Of a stretch of 7,466 bases of DNA, positions 6,614 to 7,466 are shown in pieces (position 1 is the first letter of the stretch; every line of letters begins with the position of its first letter). The position numbers and the translations under genes were made by a program. Source of the stretch: Deltaproteobacteria bacterium (GTDB taxonomy: Bacteria; Desulfobacterota; Desulfovibrionia; Desulfovibrionales; Desulfovibrionaceae); NCBI GenBank assembly GCA_025350085.1, contig JANXYI010000438.1:1-7466 (forward strand), in the 5' to 3' direction. Under the pieces are notes generated by a model. That model was not told the origin of the DNA, did not search any database, and was given only the letters and a program-made list of their open reading frames with translations.

Positions 6614-6952
6614 ATGCGCACCTATCTCATCGAGGATTTCCTGCCCGAACAGCTCTGTCTCGTGCGCCAGCGGCTCCAGGACCAGGGCCTGTCCGGGTCC
6701 CTCGACGGCATCTATTACCTGCCCGTGCCCCTTGACCAGCTCACCGACGAGCAGCGCGAGCACTTTGGTGAATGCGGGCCGTACATTTTCGTGCTCGAGG
6801 TGCCGGACGAGACCAGCCTCAAGCTGGAGCTCCTGGTGCGCGCCCAAAGCAAGCTGCGCTGCTCCTGCGTCATGTACGCCACGCCCATGCAGCGCGCGTT
6901 CATCATGGACTTCCTCGACGCCTTTATCCGCGATCTGGATATCTCCGTGTAG
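6614..6952 (+). CDS. Conserved-looking hypothetical protein between hemA and tilS
   Basis: A 112-residue soluble, acidic protein that I do not recognise as a named family. It has no signal peptide or membrane segment. Visible features are a hydrophobic-acidic N-terminus (MRTYLIEDFLPEQL), a GPYIFVLEVP strand-like stretch (55-64), an alternating segment LKLELLVRA (69-77), a Cys-x-Cys pair (83 and 85) and a helical C-terminus QRAFIMDFLDAFIRDLDI. It starts three bases after the hemA stop with AGGGA (6602-6606) seven bases upstream, and ends two bases before the tilS ATG. It therefore reads as a genuine operon member. Codon use and GC content match its neighbours. No function should be assumed from position alone. 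Confidence 0.8.
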   Translation: MRTYLIEDFLPEQLCLVRQRLQDQGLSGSLDGIYYLPVPLDQLTDEQREHFGECGPYIFVLEVPDETSLKLELLVRAQSKLRCSCVMYATPMQRAFIMDFLDAFIRDLDISV

Positions 6953-6973
6953 GCATGGTCCGTGTAGCCATGG
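6944..6973 (+). repeat. 15 bp imperfect tandem duplication at the gene junction before tilS
   Basis: Bases 6944-6958 and 6959-6973 are two adjacent 15-base copies differing at one position (TCCGTGTAGGCATGG and TCCGTGTAGCCATGG). Each copy carries a TAG in the frame of the upstream hypothetical gene and an ATG in the tilS frame. The junction therefore has two stops and two possible tilS starts, five codons apart. Confidence 0.85.
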
Positions 6974-7398
6974 ACGGAAAAGCGCTGCGGCTGCAGGACC
7001 TTCCGCGCAAGGCGGCCCGGTTCTGCCTCGGCATCGGCCGGTTCGCGGCCCTGGAGCTTGGCTGCGACTTCCCGGCCAAGCGCTGCCTGGTGGCCTGCTC
7101 CGGTGGCGCGGACTCAACGGCCCTGCTCCTCATCGCGCACCTGCTCTGCCAGGCCAAGGGCGGTTCTGTGGCCGCCGCGCACCTGGACCACGGCCTGCGG
7201 CCGGAATCCCCGGACGACGGCCACTTCGTGGCGCAAGTGTGCGAATCCCTCAATATTCCGCTTTTCACCGAGCGCCAGGACATCGCGGCTCAGGCGCAAA
7301 CGTCAGGCGTGGGCCTGGAAGAGGCCGGGCGCACAGCGCGGTATGCGTTCCTGGAGCGTGTCCGGCTTGAGACCGGCCTCTTCCAGGCCCACGCCTGA
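6955..7398 (+). CDS. tilS: tRNA(Ile)-lysidine synthase, N-terminal part, ended artificially by a fold-back sequence
   Basis: TilS modifies C34 of the tRNA(Ile) CAU anticodon to lysidine with ATP and lysine, which allows AUA decoding; it is essential in most bacteria. The PP-loop motif SGGADS (49-54, numbered from ATG 6955) and HLDHGLR (76-82) are intact, and SGVGLEEAGRTARYAFLERV is the expected family stretch. Homologues then have a conserved His...Asp-Asp region and several hundred more residues. Here the genuine sequence stops around base 7372, where the DNA turns into its own reverse complement. The last seven residues and the TGA at 7396-7398 come from that inverted copy, so about 140 residues are real. 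The start may be ATG 6955 or 6970, since the junction is duplicated and neither has a good ribosome binding site. The truncation is most likely not biological. Confidence 0.88.
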   Translation: MVRVAMDGKALRLQDLPRKAARFCLGIGRFAALELGCDFPAKRCLVACSGGADSTALLLIAHLLCQAKGGSVAAAHLDHGLRPESPDDGHFVAQVCESLNIPLFTERQDIAAQAQTSGVGLEEAGRTARYAFLERVRLETGLFQAHA

Positions 7399-7466
7399 CG
7401 TTTGCGCCTGAGCCGCGATGTCCTGGCGCTCGGTGAAAAGCGGAATATTGAGGGATTCGCACACTT
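7235..7466. repeat. Perfect 94 bp inverted repeat with 44-base spacer at the window's right end (probable chimeric fold-back)
   Basis: Bases 7373-7466 are the exact reverse complement of 7235-7328, checked base by base, around a 44-base spacer (7329-7372). The repeat lies inside tilS and runs to the last base of the window. The turn falls at CCGG (7373-7376), a short self-complementary sequence that could have primed the switch. A perfect inverted copy of coding DNA that destroys an essential gene and sits at a sequence end is typical of a chimeric read, amplification or assembly error. A real inversion junction is possible but much less likely. Confidence 0.97.

Noticed and set aside
5663..7117. 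A 484-codon open frame on the minus strand opposite hemA, the hypothetical gene and the tilS start
   Set aside because: It is a by-product of GC-rich codon bias in the real genes. Its translation is low-complexity and rich in His, Ala, Gly and Val with no family motif, while the plus strand carries clear catalytic motifs throughout.
7399..7466. A start of a further gene or minus-strand coding region at the right edge
   Set aside because: All of this sequence is the inverted copy of tilS; the minus-strand reading simply repeats tilS codons.

Overview
The window is a 7.5 kb, GC-rich stretch of bacterial chromosome with tightly packed genes. Gene content and order point to a sulfate-reducing deltaproteobacterium of the Desulfovibrio type. 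The main reason is the run of a precorrin-2 dehydrogenase, a CcsA/HemX-like membrane protein and glutamyl-tRNA reductase, which is the tetrapyrrole arrangement I associate with that group. The taxonomic call is inference from protein families and synteny; no rRNA or other marker is present.

Layout. Positions 1-846 (+) hold the C-terminal part of RarA, a replication-associated AAA+ ATPase cut by the left edge. It converges, with a 6 bp gap, on two minus-strand genes: a CgeB-like GT-B glycosyltransferase (853-2124) and, upstream of it, a family 9 (heptosyltransferase-type) glycosyltransferase (2224-3546). A 130 bp divergent intergenic region (3547-3676) follows. It contains an imperfect inverted repeat and candidate back-to-back promoters. 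From 3677 to the right edge all genes are on the plus strand and almost abutting: precorrin-2 dehydrogenase (sirC/MET8 type), a CcsA/HemX-like protein, hemA, a 112-residue hypothetical protein and tilS.

How the genes work together. HemA makes the glutamate semialdehyde that leads to 5-aminolevulinate. The SirC-type enzyme oxidises precorrin-2 on the branch to siroheme, and in sulfate reducers also to heme through siroheme. The CcsA/HemX-like protein links the cluster to heme handling or cytochrome c assembly in the membrane. Overlaps of 14 nt and 1 nt between the first three genes suggest translational coupling. The two glycosyltransferases probably act on a surface glycan; their substrates cannot be read from the sequence.

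Most notable observation. The last 94 bases are an exact reverse complement of positions 7235-7328, with a 44-base spacer. This fold-back breaks tilS just before its expected second conserved motif. It is best explained as a chimeric read or assembly artefact at a contig end, so nothing after about 7372 should be read as normal genome sequence. I found no mobile element, CRISPR array, RNA gene or convincing new biological system.
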